5,949 nucleotides of DNA from Microcaldota archaeon. Its GTDB lineage: Archaea; Micrarchaeota; Micrarchaeia; Anstonellales; Bilamarchaeaceae. Both the position numbers and the translations under genes were made by a program. Location: contig JACCLJ010000099.1 in assembly GCA_013425425.1 (NCBI GenBank), forward strand, positions 1 through 5,949, read 5' to 3'. Within the stretch, counting starts at the first letter, position 1. Every line of letters starts with the position of its first letter. This document shows, in pieces, positions 1-5,539 of this stretch. The notes under the pieces were generated by a model. It saw only the letters and a program-made list of their open reading frames with translations, made no database searches and was not told the DNA's origin.

Positions 1-207
1 ATGCTCGTCGCTTATCTTACGATTATCGGAACTGCGGTTCTTGTGCCGAACACCCTTGCTACAGTCCTGAGCAATCCGGCTTTCAACATGACAACCGCGG
101 ATGTCGGCTGGTATAGCATACTTCTGGTTGCATCTACGGTAATCGCCGTCATAGTCGCGTATACCTGGGTCAGGAAAGCTGGATGGCTGCCCGAAAGGAC
201 GGAATGA
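1..207 (+). CDS. Membrane protein of unknown family, 3' end (5' end may lie outside the window)
   Basis: The reading frame is open from the first base of the window to a TGA at 205-207, giving 68 residues. It has two hydrophobic segments, about residues 2-24 and 37-57. A short polar loop containing NPAFN separates them, and a basic tail (RKAGWLPER) follows, so the C-terminus is probably cytoplasmic by the positive-inside rule. The window happens to begin with ATG, but with no upstream bases I cannot tell whether this is the true start or an internal Met of a larger transporter-like protein. I do not recognise the family. The gene ends 11 nt before the convergent stop of the ParB-like gene. 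Confidence 0.55.
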   Translation: MLVAYLTIIGTAVLVPNTLATVLSNPAFNMTTADVGWYSILLVASTVIAVIVAYTWVRKAGWLPERTE

Positions 208-218
208 ACCGGATAAAA

Positions 219-620
219 TCAGAATAAGTCCTTTACTTTTCCCATTATCGTACTCTCTATGCCAAATTCCACGTCTTCCTTGCCCGGGATTATTACATAC
301 GCCTTCCAGGATAAGCCTTGCGAAAAAGCGACGCGGACCCGCCTGTGTCCGTCGAGAAGTATGAGCTTCCCGGCCCTTTTCAGGATTAGAATAGGCGTGG
401 AGTAGCCGTGGCCCACCGCATCGGAAATCATCAGCATCTTCTCCTCCGCAGTCACTTCCCCTTCCTCGCCGGGATAGGTGTAGTAAAGCTCGCCCATCTC
501 CTTGTGCGTAAGCGTCTTTTCCTCCTTCCTGAAATCCATTCCGGGATAGATATTCCTGTAGTAAGCGATCATCTTGTCGAGAAGCCTTTTTTCGTCTTCC
601 ACGGTTATGAGACCTACCAT
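219..620 (-). CDS. Small stand-alone ParB/sulfiredoxin-fold domain protein
   Basis: A 133-residue protein. Residues 1-70 are charged and largely helical in character. Residues 73-110 look like the N-terminal ParB-type domain: a beta strand (TPILILKRAGKLILL) leading into DGHRRVRVA at 90-98, which resembles the ParB box (G-x-H-R-R-x-x-A). In ParB this motif lies in the nucleotide-binding domain. Stand-alone domains of this fold are used for nuclease, kinase or sulfiredoxin-like chemistry, so the function here is open. There is no helix-turn-helix DNA-binding domain after it, unlike full ParB (about 280 residues or more), so a chromosome-segregation role is not supported. The start at 620 is backed by GGTG at 629-626 with a 5-nt spacer. 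It is transcribed divergently from purH and convergently with the membrane protein gene. Confidence 0.65.
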   Translation of the reverse strand: MVGLITVEDEKRLLDKMIAYYRNIYPGMDFRKEEKTLTHKEMGELYYTYPGEEGEVTAEEKMLMISDAVGHGYSTPILILKRAGKLILLDGHRRVRVAFSQGLSWKAYVIIPGKEDVEFGIESTIMGKVKDLF

Positions 621-625
621 GCGAA

Positions 626-629
626 CACC
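626..629 (-). promoter_or_regulatory. Ribosome-binding site of the ParB-like gene
   Basis: GGTG lies 5 nt before the ATG at 620. It can pair with the CACC of the archaeal 16S 3' end. The AMP phosphorylase gene has the same core (GGTGA), which supports both starts. Confidence 0.55.
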
Positions 630-649
630 GGTTTTAGATACCCCGCGAA

Positions 650-661
650 ACCTTTTAAATC
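650..661. promoter_or_regulatory. Near-palindromic TATA box shared by divergent genes
   Basis: CCTTTTAAATC on the plus strand reads GATTTAAAAGG on the minus strand, so a TATA-like box is presented in both directions. It lies about 35-40 nt from each start codon (ATG at 695 plus, ATG at 620 minus). Archaeal TATA boxes sit about 25 nt upstream of the transcript start, so either direction would give a short leader of roughly 10-15 nt. An A-rich GAAACC just upstream on the plus strand could act as BRE for purH. No second equally good box is visible in the 74-bp spacer. TCTAAAAC on the minus strand at 640-633 is too close to its ATG. Confidence 0.55.
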
Positions 662-694
662 ATGTTCCGTACAATCATCTAATACGGTTTTTTG

Positions 695-2248
695 ATGGTC
701 AGCATAAGGACCGCGCTGATTAGCGTCTATAATAAGGAAGGCATAGCGGAATTTGCGAAAGCGCTGGCAGGCCTCGGCATAGAAATCATATCCACCGGCG
801 GAACCGCGAAGATGCTCAGGGAGGCCGGCATAAAAATAACGAACTTGTCTGATTTTACCGGATGCCCGGAAATGATGGACGGGCGCGTGAAAACGCTGCA
901 TCCGAAAATACACGGCGGCATACTGATGGACCGGGGCAATCCTAAGCACGTGAAAGAGGCTGCGGAAAACAAAATCAGGCCCATAGACCTCGTTGTCGCG
1001 AATCTTTATCCTTTTGAGAAGACCGTCCTTGGCGAACCAACGCTGGAGGAGGCGATAGAAAACATAGACATCGGCGGGCCGACGCTTATCAGGGCCGCGG
1101 CGAAGAATTACAGGAACGTGGCGGTGGTCTGCAAACCAGAGCGCTACGGGCAGGTCCTTGCGGAGATAAGGAAAGACGGGAAGGTAAGCGAGGATTTGCG
1201 CAAACAGCTTGTGCTTGAGGCATGGGAGCAGATAGCGCATTACGATAACGTCATAGAAAACTACTTCAGGAAAAAGTTCGGGGATGTTTCCGCATATCCG
1301 GAATACCTCAACCTGACGTTCAGGAAGAAGCAGGATTTGAGATATGGGGAGAACCCGCATCAGACCGCAGCGCTATACATAGACGAGCACGAGAAGAACC
1401 CCTCCCTGCTCAGGGCAAAACAGCTGCAGGGCAAGCAGCTCTCGTTCAATAACGTCCTGGATGCGAATTCCGCTTATAACCTCATCAAGGAATTCGGAGA
1501 GGCGACTGCGGTGATAGTGAAGCACAACAATCCCTGCGGCGTTGCTTCGGATAACGACATCCGCAAGGCGTATACGATCGCGAGGTCCGTGGACCCGGAA
1601 GCGGCTTTCGGGGGGATAGTCGCTGTGAATGGCGAGGTGGACGGGAAGCTTGCCGGGGAGATAACGAGCAGGTTTGTCGAGATAGTCCTTGCGCCGTCTT
1701 TTACGGAAGATGCGAAAAAGATATTCCTGAAAAAACCGAATATACGCGTCCTTGAGCTTCCGATAAAGGCTGGCGTTGAAAAACACAGGAGATACCGCTC
1801 CGTCCTTGGCGGATTCCTCGTGCAGGACAGCGATGTGGAGCTCTATAAGGAACTGAAGGTCGTGACGAAGAGGAAGCCGACCGATGAAGAAATGAAATCC
1901 ATGCTTTATGCCTGGAAGATAGCGAAATATGTGAGGTCGAACGCCATTGTCTATGCGAAAGAGAACAGGGCGGTGGGCATAGGCGCAGGCCAGATGAAGC
2001 GCGTGGATGCGGCAAAGCTCGGCGCGATGATAGCGAAGGATTATGCAGGCGAGGGCAGCCTGAGAGGATGCGCGATGGCGAGCGATGCGTTCTTCCCGTT
2101 CAGGGATGGCATTGATTATGCGGCGAAGCTGGGGGTTACGGCGATAATCCAGCCCGGCGGTTCCGTTAGCGACAGGGACGTGATAGCGGCTGCGGATGAG
2201 CACGGCATGGCGATGGTTTTCACAGGAATGAGGCATTTCAGGCACTGA
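695..2248 (+). CDS. purH: Bifunctional AICAR formyltransferase / IMP cyclohydrolase
   Basis: A 517-residue cytosolic enzyme catalysing the last two steps of de novo IMP synthesis: formylation of AICAR with 10-formyl-THF, then ring closure of FAICAR. Length is typical for the family (about 510-530). The N-terminal cyclohydrolase (MGS-like) domain shows STGGT at 33-37 and GRVKTLHPKIHGG at 63-75. The formyltransferase domain shows RYGENPHQ, the catalytic KHNNPCG at 276-282, AFGGIVAVN, SDAFFPFRDG and the C-terminal TGMRHFRH. No key motif is missing. I start at ATG 695 rather than the adjacent in-frame TTG at 692. There is no clear Shine-Dalgarno, which fits a short-leader transcript from the TATA box at 650-661. 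Fused PurH is common in bacteria but patchy in archaea, many of which use PurP and PurO, so bacterial ancestry is plausible. High GC and frequent AGG/ATA codons match the other housekeeping genes here. Confidence 0.97.
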   Translation: MVSIRTALISVYNKEGIAEFAKALAGLGIEIISTGGTAKMLREAGIKITNLSDFTGCPEMMDGRVKTLHPKIHGGILMDRGNPKHVKEAAENKIRPIDLVVANLYPFEKTVLGEPTLEEAIENIDIGGPTLIRAAAKNYRNVAVVCKPERYGQVLAEIRKDGKVSEDLRKQLVLEAWEQIAHYDNVIENYFRKKFGDVSAYPEYLNLTFRKKQDLRYGENPHQTAALYIDEHEKNPSLLRAKQLQGKQLSFNNVLDANSAYNLIKEFGEATAVIVKHNNPCGVASDNDIRKAYTIARSVDPEAAFGGIVAVNGEVDGKLAGEITSRFVEIVLAPSFTEDAKKIFLKKPNIRVLELPIKAGVEKHRRYRSVLGGFLVQDSDVELYKELKVVTKRKPTDEEMKSMLYAWKIAKYVRSNAIVYAKENRAVGIGAGQMKRVDAAKLGAMIAKDYAGEGSLRGCAMASDAFFPFRDGIDYAAKLGVTAIIQPGGSVSDRDVIAAADEHGMAMVFTGMRHFRH

Positions 2249-2262
2249 TTCTTGTCAATAAC

Positions 2263-2270
2263 TTTTTATC
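2263..2270 (+). promoter_or_regulatory. TATA-like box of the HNH gene (also a T-run after purH)
   Basis: TTTTTATC is centred 26 nt before the GTG at 2293, the spacing expected for a leaderless archaeal transcript. No ribosome-binding site precedes the GTG, which agrees. The same T5 run lies 15-19 nt after the purH stop and could also help terminate purH transcription. Confidence 0.45.
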
Positions 2271-2292
2271 ATTTAGCTTCTATTGTTAGATA

Positions 2293-2652
2293 GTGGCAAG
2301 ACGAAAAAGAAAATCACTAAGGGAAAGAAACCCAGATAAATGGAATGAAATAAGAAAGAAAGTTTATCGTAGAGATAGCTGGACATGCCGAAGGTGTGGA
2401 GCTACTGGTGTTGAAGTGCATGCCCACCATATAGTGCCATTCTCGAAAGGAGGCTCTGATAAATTAGATAATTTAGAAACTGTTTGTAAAGATTGCCATA
2501 TCAGCATTCACCCCGATAGTACTATGGAACGAGAAAGTACTGATAATTGGTTATGGTTAATCCTAATACTAATCGGATTATTATTAGCGTGTTCAATGGT
2601 TGGATGCGGGATATTGACCAGTATCGCCGGATGGTTTGGTTCACATCTTTAA
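2293..2652 (+). CDS. Small HNH endonuclease with C-terminal transmembrane segment
   Basis: A 119-residue protein starting at GTG. The N-terminus is strongly basic (residues 2-27). An HNH core follows: CRRCG at 32-36, HAHHIVPFSKGG at 43-54, DNLETVCKDCH at 59-69 and a last His at 73. This gives two Cys pairs for a structural zinc, the catalytic His pair at 45-46, Asn60 and His69/His73, so the beta-beta-alpha metal nuclease site appears complete. Residues about 86-115 are very hydrophobic (WLWLILILIGLLLA onward), long enough for one or two membrane passes. This is unusual for an HNH nuclease. The gene is AT-rich: hand counts of two 60-base rows give 40% and 32% GC, against 62% for a row in late purH. 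It uses AGA and TTA codons where neighbours use AGG and CTN. Together with the tRNA next door, this suggests recent acquisition. DNA cleavage is expected from the family; target and role are unknown. Confidence 0.85.
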   Translation: MARRKRKSLRERNPDKWNEIRKKVYRRDSWTCRRCGATGVEVHAHHIVPFSKGGSDKLDNLETVCKDCHISIHPDSTMERESTDNWLWLILILIGLLLACSMVGCGILTSIAGWFGSHL

Positions 2653-2698
2653 TGAATTGATTTGCGAAATGAAGCCAAGCTATTTGTCTTCCCACTAC

Positions 2699-2715
2699 AA
2701 AAGAAAAAGATAAAA
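2699..2715 (-). terminator. T-rich terminator of tRNA-Tyr
   Basis: Directly after the discriminator base the minus strand reads TTTTATCTTTTTCTTTT, a T-tract of the kind that ends archaeal transcription. It fills most of the gap between the tRNA and the convergent HNH gene. Positions 2653-2698 hold nothing else I can recognise. Confidence 0.6.
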
Positions 2716-2751
2716 TCCCGCCTGCCTGACTTGAACAAGCAACCTATCGGT

Positions 2752-2801
2752 TTCTACTGTTTTTCAACAGCAGTGAAAACTCCAAAAGGAGCAAACCCAG
2801 A
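2752..2801 (-). other. tRNA-Tyr intron 2, canonical position 37/38 (50 nt)
   Basis: The 5' site falls after G37 and the 3' site before A38. The expected bulge-helix-bulge can be drawn. C32-U35 (CUGU) pairs with intron GUAG through two Watson-Crick and two wobble pairs. The 5' bulge is A36 G37 | U and the 3' bulge is AA | A38, so both are 3 nt and cut after the second base. The rest of the intron has two hairpins: CTCC-TTTT-GGAG, and CTGTT-GAAA-AACAG with a GNRA loop. The second hairpin shares one G with the central helix, so it may compete with the last pair. Confidence 0.82.
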
Positions 2802-2823
2802 CTACAGCCGATCGCTCTACCAT

Positions 2824-2854
2824 TACCCGCGCCAGGCAGGATTGCCGTGGCACT
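2824..2854 (-). other. tRNA-Tyr intron 1, in the D-loop (31 nt)
   Basis: Between D-stem strands GCTC and GAGC there are 39 nt instead of the usual 8 or so. A relaxed bulge-helix motif can be drawn: D-stem as outer helix, A-rich 5' bulge (AAAG), 5-bp helix TGCCA/TGGTA with one G-U pair, and 3' bulge TAA. Cutting in these bulges gives D-loop AAATGGTA. The exact junction can slide by one or two A residues without changing the product or the 31-nt length. The intron can also fold alone as a strong hairpin, GTGCCA/TGGCGC continuing into GGCA/TGCC. Confidence 0.75.
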
Positions 2855-2875
2855 TTGAGCTAAGGCGGGATAGAG

Positions 2876-2884
2876 AATAAAAAA
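2876..2884 (-). terminator. T-run after the AMP phosphorylase gene
   Basis: The minus strand reads TTTTTTATT about 22-30 nt past the stop codon of the AMP phosphorylase gene and just before the tRNA-Tyr 5' end. A T-tract of this kind is a plausible archaeal terminator for the AMP-pathway operon. There is no stem-loop. Confidence 0.4.
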
Positions 2885-2895
2885 GAGGGAAAGAA

Positions 2896-2904
2896 TTTAT
2901 AAAA
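2896..2904 (-). promoter_or_regulatory. TATA box of tRNA-Tyr
   Basis: TTTTATAAA on the minus strand is centred 31 nt before the tRNA 5' end at 2869 and begins 2 nt after the TAA of the AMP phosphorylase gene. This gives the tRNA its own promoter inside the 3' untranslated region of the operon. Confidence 0.6.
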
Positions 2905-2906
2905 GA

Positions 2907-4538
2907 TTACTCCATCGTCCCAAGGAGCATCTTTCTCATTTCCACGGGCTCCAGCTTCTCCAATGCCTTTATCGCATAGTCGAGAAGGTCCTCCCTTTCC
3001 GCGTATATCGTAAACAGGGAATCGCCGATTTCCGCCCTGCTCCCCCTCGTCTTATGGAGAAGGACCCCGGCGCCTTTCGACTTCGGAGAGCCGGCTATCC
3101 TCGCAATCTTCGAAATGGTATGGTTGTCTATGTGGAATATGGAACCGCTAACCTTTGATTTTACGGTGTGCGCGTATTTGCCTACGGGAATATCATCCAC
3201 CTTTACCTTCGGGTTGCCTCCCTGCTCCTCGATGATTTCCATGAACTTCTTGAGCGCCTTTCCGGAGGTTATAAGGTTTTCCGCGGCGCTGTAGCCTGCG
3301 CCCTTGTTCACTTTGCCGCAGAGCTCCAGCAGTTTTCCCGCCATGAGTATGCTCTTGTGCCTCAGGTCCTCCGGGCCCTTGCCGTTCAGAACGTGCAAAA
3401 CGTCGATGCATTCGAGAGCCGGGCCTATGCCGTTGCCTACCGGTTCCGCACCGTCCGTAATGAGCACTTCCACCTTCATGCCCAGCTGTTTTCCGATTCG
3501 TATGAAATGGTTTCCAAGATCCTGCCCTTTCTCGTAATAGGGTATCTTCACGCCGCGCCCTATGGGGATGTCTATCAACACGTATTCCGCACCGACGCTC
3601 TTCTTCTTTCCGAGTATGCTTGCGAGAAGCATTCCCTGCGGGTCGAGCGAAAGCGGATGGCGTATCCGTATCAGCTTGTCGTCCACCGGAGCGAGCTTCA
3701 TTCCGCCGCCCCAAACGATGGCGCCATGCGTCTTGATGACCATCTTCCTCAGTTCGTCCATGGTGAACGTGACGTTTGCAAGCACTTCCATCGTGTCCGC
3801 GGTGCCGGCCGCGCTGGTTATCGAGCGCGAGGAGGTTTTGGGGATGTAAAGCCCCGCAGCGGCGATTATCGGGGTCACTATCATGGTCGTCCTGTTGCCC
3901 GCGACGCCGCCAATACAATGTTTGTCAAGTATCGGCTTTCTGCCAAGGTTGAGGCTCTCCCCGGAAGCCACCGTTGCGTGCGCGAGCGCGATAACCTCGC
4001 TGTCAGCCATGCCATTTATGTAGGTTGCGGTGATGAACGCCGAGGTTTCCACTTCGCTGAGCTTGTTCTCCATGATTTCCTGCACTATCGTTTTTATCTC
4101 GTCGTTCACGAGCGTCTCCTTGTCGAGCTTTTTCTTGATGTAGCCTATGGAGGCGGGCCTGTCCATGTGGACTATCTCCACCTCTTCCCCAGCCTTCAAA
4201 TGGTATTCCTTCGCGAAATCGGTGTATACGCCGACTTCGTCCGGTTTCACGAGCTCGTCGCTCACGTCGACGATGCCTATTATCGTCTGCTTCGCAGTCT
4301 TCATTTCGGTCCTGTAGCCAGGGTATATGTCATGCTCCATCGCATGACCGCGGTTAAGTATGATGATGTTCTTTCCTCCCGCATATATGCCGATGGGCTT
4401 GACCCGGCACATGTATCTTTTCAGCTTCCACACGTCGACTTTCTTCGTTTCCTTTTCCACGAATTCCTGCTCGCCGGGGCCGGGCACCGGATGTTCTTCC
4501 TTCTTTTCCTTTATTTCCCTCGTCTTCTTTTTGACCAT
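2907..4538 (-). CDS. deoA: AMP phosphorylase (archaeal nucleoside 5'-monophosphate phosphorylase)
   Basis: Phosphorolyses AMP (and related NMPs in characterised enzymes) to ribose-1,5-bisphosphate and free base, the first step of the archaeal AMP pathway. It belongs to the thymidine/pyrimidine phosphorylase superfamily. The phosphate-binding block DKHCIGGVAGNRTT is at 205-218, SSRSITSAAGTADT at 236-249, WGGGMKLAPVDD at 276-287, TDGAEPVGNGIGPALE at 361-376 and the C-terminal HKTRGSRAEIGD at 495-506. It is 543 residues, against about 500 in the family. The extra is a charged N-terminal tail of roughly 35-45 residues (MVKKKTREIKEKKEEH...). I chose this start because GGTGA lies 4 nt upstream and the ATG is 11 nt after the isomerase stop. 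The frame stays open farther upstream, but that part overlaps the isomerase gene. An alternative start is Met43, which has no ribosome-binding site. It is the second gene of the operon. Confidence 0.95.
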   Translation of the reverse strand: MVKKKTREIKEKKEEHPVPGPGEQEFVEKETKKVDVWKLKRYMCRVKPIGIYAGGKNIIILNRGHAMEHDIYPGYRTEMKTAKQTIIGIVDVSDELVKPDEVGVYTDFAKEYHLKAGEEVEIVHMDRPASIGYIKKKLDKETLVNDEIKTIVQEIMENKLSEVETSAFITATYINGMADSEVIALAHATVASGESLNLGRKPILDKHCIGGVAGNRTTMIVTPIIAAAGLYIPKTSSRSITSAAGTADTMEVLANVTFTMDELRKMVIKTHGAIVWGGGMKLAPVDDKLIRIRHPLSLDPQGMLLASILGKKKSVGAEYVLIDIPIGRGVKIPYYEKGQDLGNHFIRIGKQLGMKVEVLITDGAEPVGNGIGPALECIDVLHVLNGKGPEDLRHKSILMAGKLLELCGKVNKGAGYSAAENLITSGKALKKFMEIIEEQGGNPKVKVDDIPVGKYAHTVKSKVSGSIFHIDNHTISKIARIAGSPKSKGAGVLLHKTRGSRAEIGDSLFTIYAEREDLLDYAIKALEKLEPVEMRKMLLGTME

Positions 4539-4542
4539 AATT

Positions 4543-4547
4543 TCACC
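4543..4547 (-). promoter_or_regulatory. Ribosome-binding site of the AMP phosphorylase gene
   Basis: GGTGA on the minus strand, 4 nt before ATG 4538, lies within the 11-nt gap after the upstream stop. It decides the start and argues against both the longer overlapping frame and the internal Met43. Confidence 0.65.
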
Positions 4548-4549
4548 GT

Positions 4550-5473
4550 TTATTCGTATATCTTTATCCCCAATTTCTGCGTAGCGAGCGTGAAAAACGC
4601 CTGCGGCGGTATGATGCCCAGCTCCGTTACATAGCCGTTGATGTATTTTGCGGCGGTGACATCGAATGCGGGATTGCTTATCCTGACGCCCTTGGGCGGC
4701 TTTTCCCACACTTCCTTCGAATCCCTTTCCTCTATTTTTTCCCTCGTGCCGTAAAAGGTCATGGAGCTGTACTTGAAAAGCTCTGCTGCAGAATAGAAGG
4801 ATACGTCATGCATTTTCGCCACGTGCGCGAGCGCGGAGGTTCCGACCTTGTTTATCAAATCTCCGCGGGACGTTATCGAATCCGCGCCGACAAGGATGAG
4901 GTCCGCCTTTTTCATGTAAAGGTTCATCGCCCCGTCCACTATGAGCGTAACGTCTACGCCCGCTTTTGCGAGTTCCGCTGCGGTGACCCTTCCCTGGTAT
5001 CTCGGCCTTGTTTCGCACGCTATTACCTTTATGTTCTTGCCTTTCGCCTTTTTCAGTATGCCCGTGACCGTTGAGGAATGGCAGTGCGTCATGACGACCG
5101 CATTCTGCGGTATGAGCCTTGCGCCGTATTCGAAGAGCTTCTTGGCATCTTCGTCCATTTTCTGCAGGAATCCCGTCTCCCTCGCGGCGAAATTTTTCTT
5201 TGTCGCGTCGATGCTCTTCTTGCCTTTTGCCTCTCCCGATAGGAACCTGCATGCATCATCCAATGCGTTTCTCATCATCGGCTCCGTCGGTCTGGTGTCT
5301 GCGAGGATTTCGCTGAGGGATGTGATTTCCCTGTAAAATGCCTTCGGGTTTTTCGCTTTTGAATATTTTATCTGCAGGAGAAGGGCGTTTACGGCCGCCT
5401 TCGCAATGTTCCGCGCACCCTGTATTTTCAGGGCTTTTATATCGTCTATCGTCTTTTTGATTTCCGAATGCAT
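4550..5473 (-). CDS. e2b2: Ribose-1,5-bisphosphate isomerase
   Basis: Converts ribose-1,5-bisphosphate, the product of AMP phosphorylase, into ribulose-1,5-bisphosphate for form III RuBisCO. It is a cytosolic member of the eIF2B-alpha / methylthioribose-1-phosphate isomerase superfamily. The protein has 307 residues, close to the usual 310-325. The N-terminal helical domain contains the RNIAKAAVNAL region. The Rossmann-like domain carries THCHSST at 129-135, with the conserved catalytic Cys at 131, then ACETRPRYQG at 152-161. VGADSIT at 195-201 holds the conserved Asp198 that, with the Cys, distinguishes these isomerases from eIF2B regulatory subunits. NKVGTSALA follows. The neighbouring AMP phosphorylase gene makes this assignment secure over eIF2B or MtnA. 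No ribosome-binding site precedes ATG 5473, and a TATA-like box about 25 nt upstream suggests a leaderless transcript. It is the first gene of the two-gene operon. Confidence 0.95.
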   Translation of the reverse strand: MHSEIKKTIDDIKALKIQGARNIAKAAVNALLLQIKYSKAKNPKAFYREITSLSEILADTRPTEPMMRNALDDACRFLSGEAKGKKSIDATKKNFAARETGFLQKMDEDAKKLFEYGARLIPQNAVVMTHCHSSTVTGILKKAKGKNIKVIACETRPRYQGRVTAAELAKAGVDVTLIVDGAMNLYMKKADLILVGADSITSRGDLINKVGTSALAHVAKMHDVSFYSAAELFKYSSMTFYGTREKIEERDSKEVWEKPPKGVRISNPAFDVTAAKYINGYVTELGIIPPQAFFTLATQKLGIKIYE

Positions 5474-5492
5474 GCCATACTAACATAAAATA

Positions 5493-5511
5493 GAAATAAA
5501 AAGGTATATCA
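5493..5511. promoter_or_regulatory. AT-rich divergent promoter region between the AMP operon and the structured RNA/tRNA-Leu
   Basis: On the minus strand TTTTTATTTC (5502-5493) is centred about 25 nt before ATG 5473, fitting a leaderless isomerase transcript. On the plus strand ATAAAAAGG and GTATATC in the same stretch would start a transcript near 5525-5535, just before the structured RNA at 5540. No other TATA-like stretch is seen between here and tRNA-Leu. Confidence 0.4.
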
Positions 5512-5539
5512 GAGAATAAGTATTACCTCAGGTGGGTAC

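Larger units (their letters stand above)
2716..2869 (-). tRNA. trnY: tRNA-Tyr (anticodon GTA) interrupted by two introns
   Basis: The precursor is 154 nt. Acceptor CCCGCCT pairs perfectly with AGGCGGG and is followed by discriminator A at 2716. C1:G72 with A73 is the archaeal tRNA-Tyr identity set. T8 A9 is followed by D-stem GCTC/GAGC. Anticodon stem ATCGG/CCGAT carries the loop CTGTAG plus A38, with anticodon GTA at 2805-2803. The variable loop is AGGTT, and T-stem GCTTG/CAGGC has the loop TTCAAGT. Two insertions interrupt this: 31 nt in the D-loop and 50 nt at the canonical 37/38 site. Removing both leaves 73 nt with D-loop AAATGGTA, which has A14, G18 G19 and A21 in place and an A15-U48 Levitt pair. 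CCA is not encoded. A TATA box lies about 30 nt upstream and a T-tract follows the 3' end. Confidence 0.92.

Noticed and set aside
219..620. Chromosome-partitioning ParB
   Set aside because: At 133 residues it has only the N-terminal-like domain with no helix-turn-helix or dimerisation domain, and no parA or parS-like repeat nearby.
614..1360. 248-residue minus-strand open frame opposite the purH N-terminus
   Set aside because: It overlaps the ParB-like start and the purH promoter, and its composition is that of an antisense shadow.
1373..2245. 290-residue minus-strand open frame opposite purH
   Set aside because: It is antisense to well-conserved purH, with no domain, no promoter and no ribosome-binding site.
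2833..2868. Alternative 5' end of the tRNA at CCTGCCT inside the D-loop insertion
   Set aside because: It does not pair with the base-counted acceptor strand AGGCGGG. CCCGCCT at 2869-2863 pairs perfectly and restores C1:G72 and the GCTC D-stem.
2662..2880. 72-residue plus-strand open frame across the tRNA-Tyr region
   Set aside because: It lies entirely antisense to the tRNA-Tyr gene, its promoter and its terminator; its peptide is just the reverse of the tRNA sequence.
3168..4634. 488-residue plus-strand open frame opposite the AMP phosphorylase gene
   Set aside because: It is a codon-phase shadow of a gene with strong family motifs on the other strand. The translation has no recognisable domain and is rich in Tyr, His, Val and Arg, as expected from reversed codons.
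4539..4709. Upstream extension of the AMP phosphorylase frame (57 more residues)
   Set aside because: It overlaps the isomerase gene out of frame, has no family similarity, and a GGTGA ribosome-binding site supports ATG 4538.
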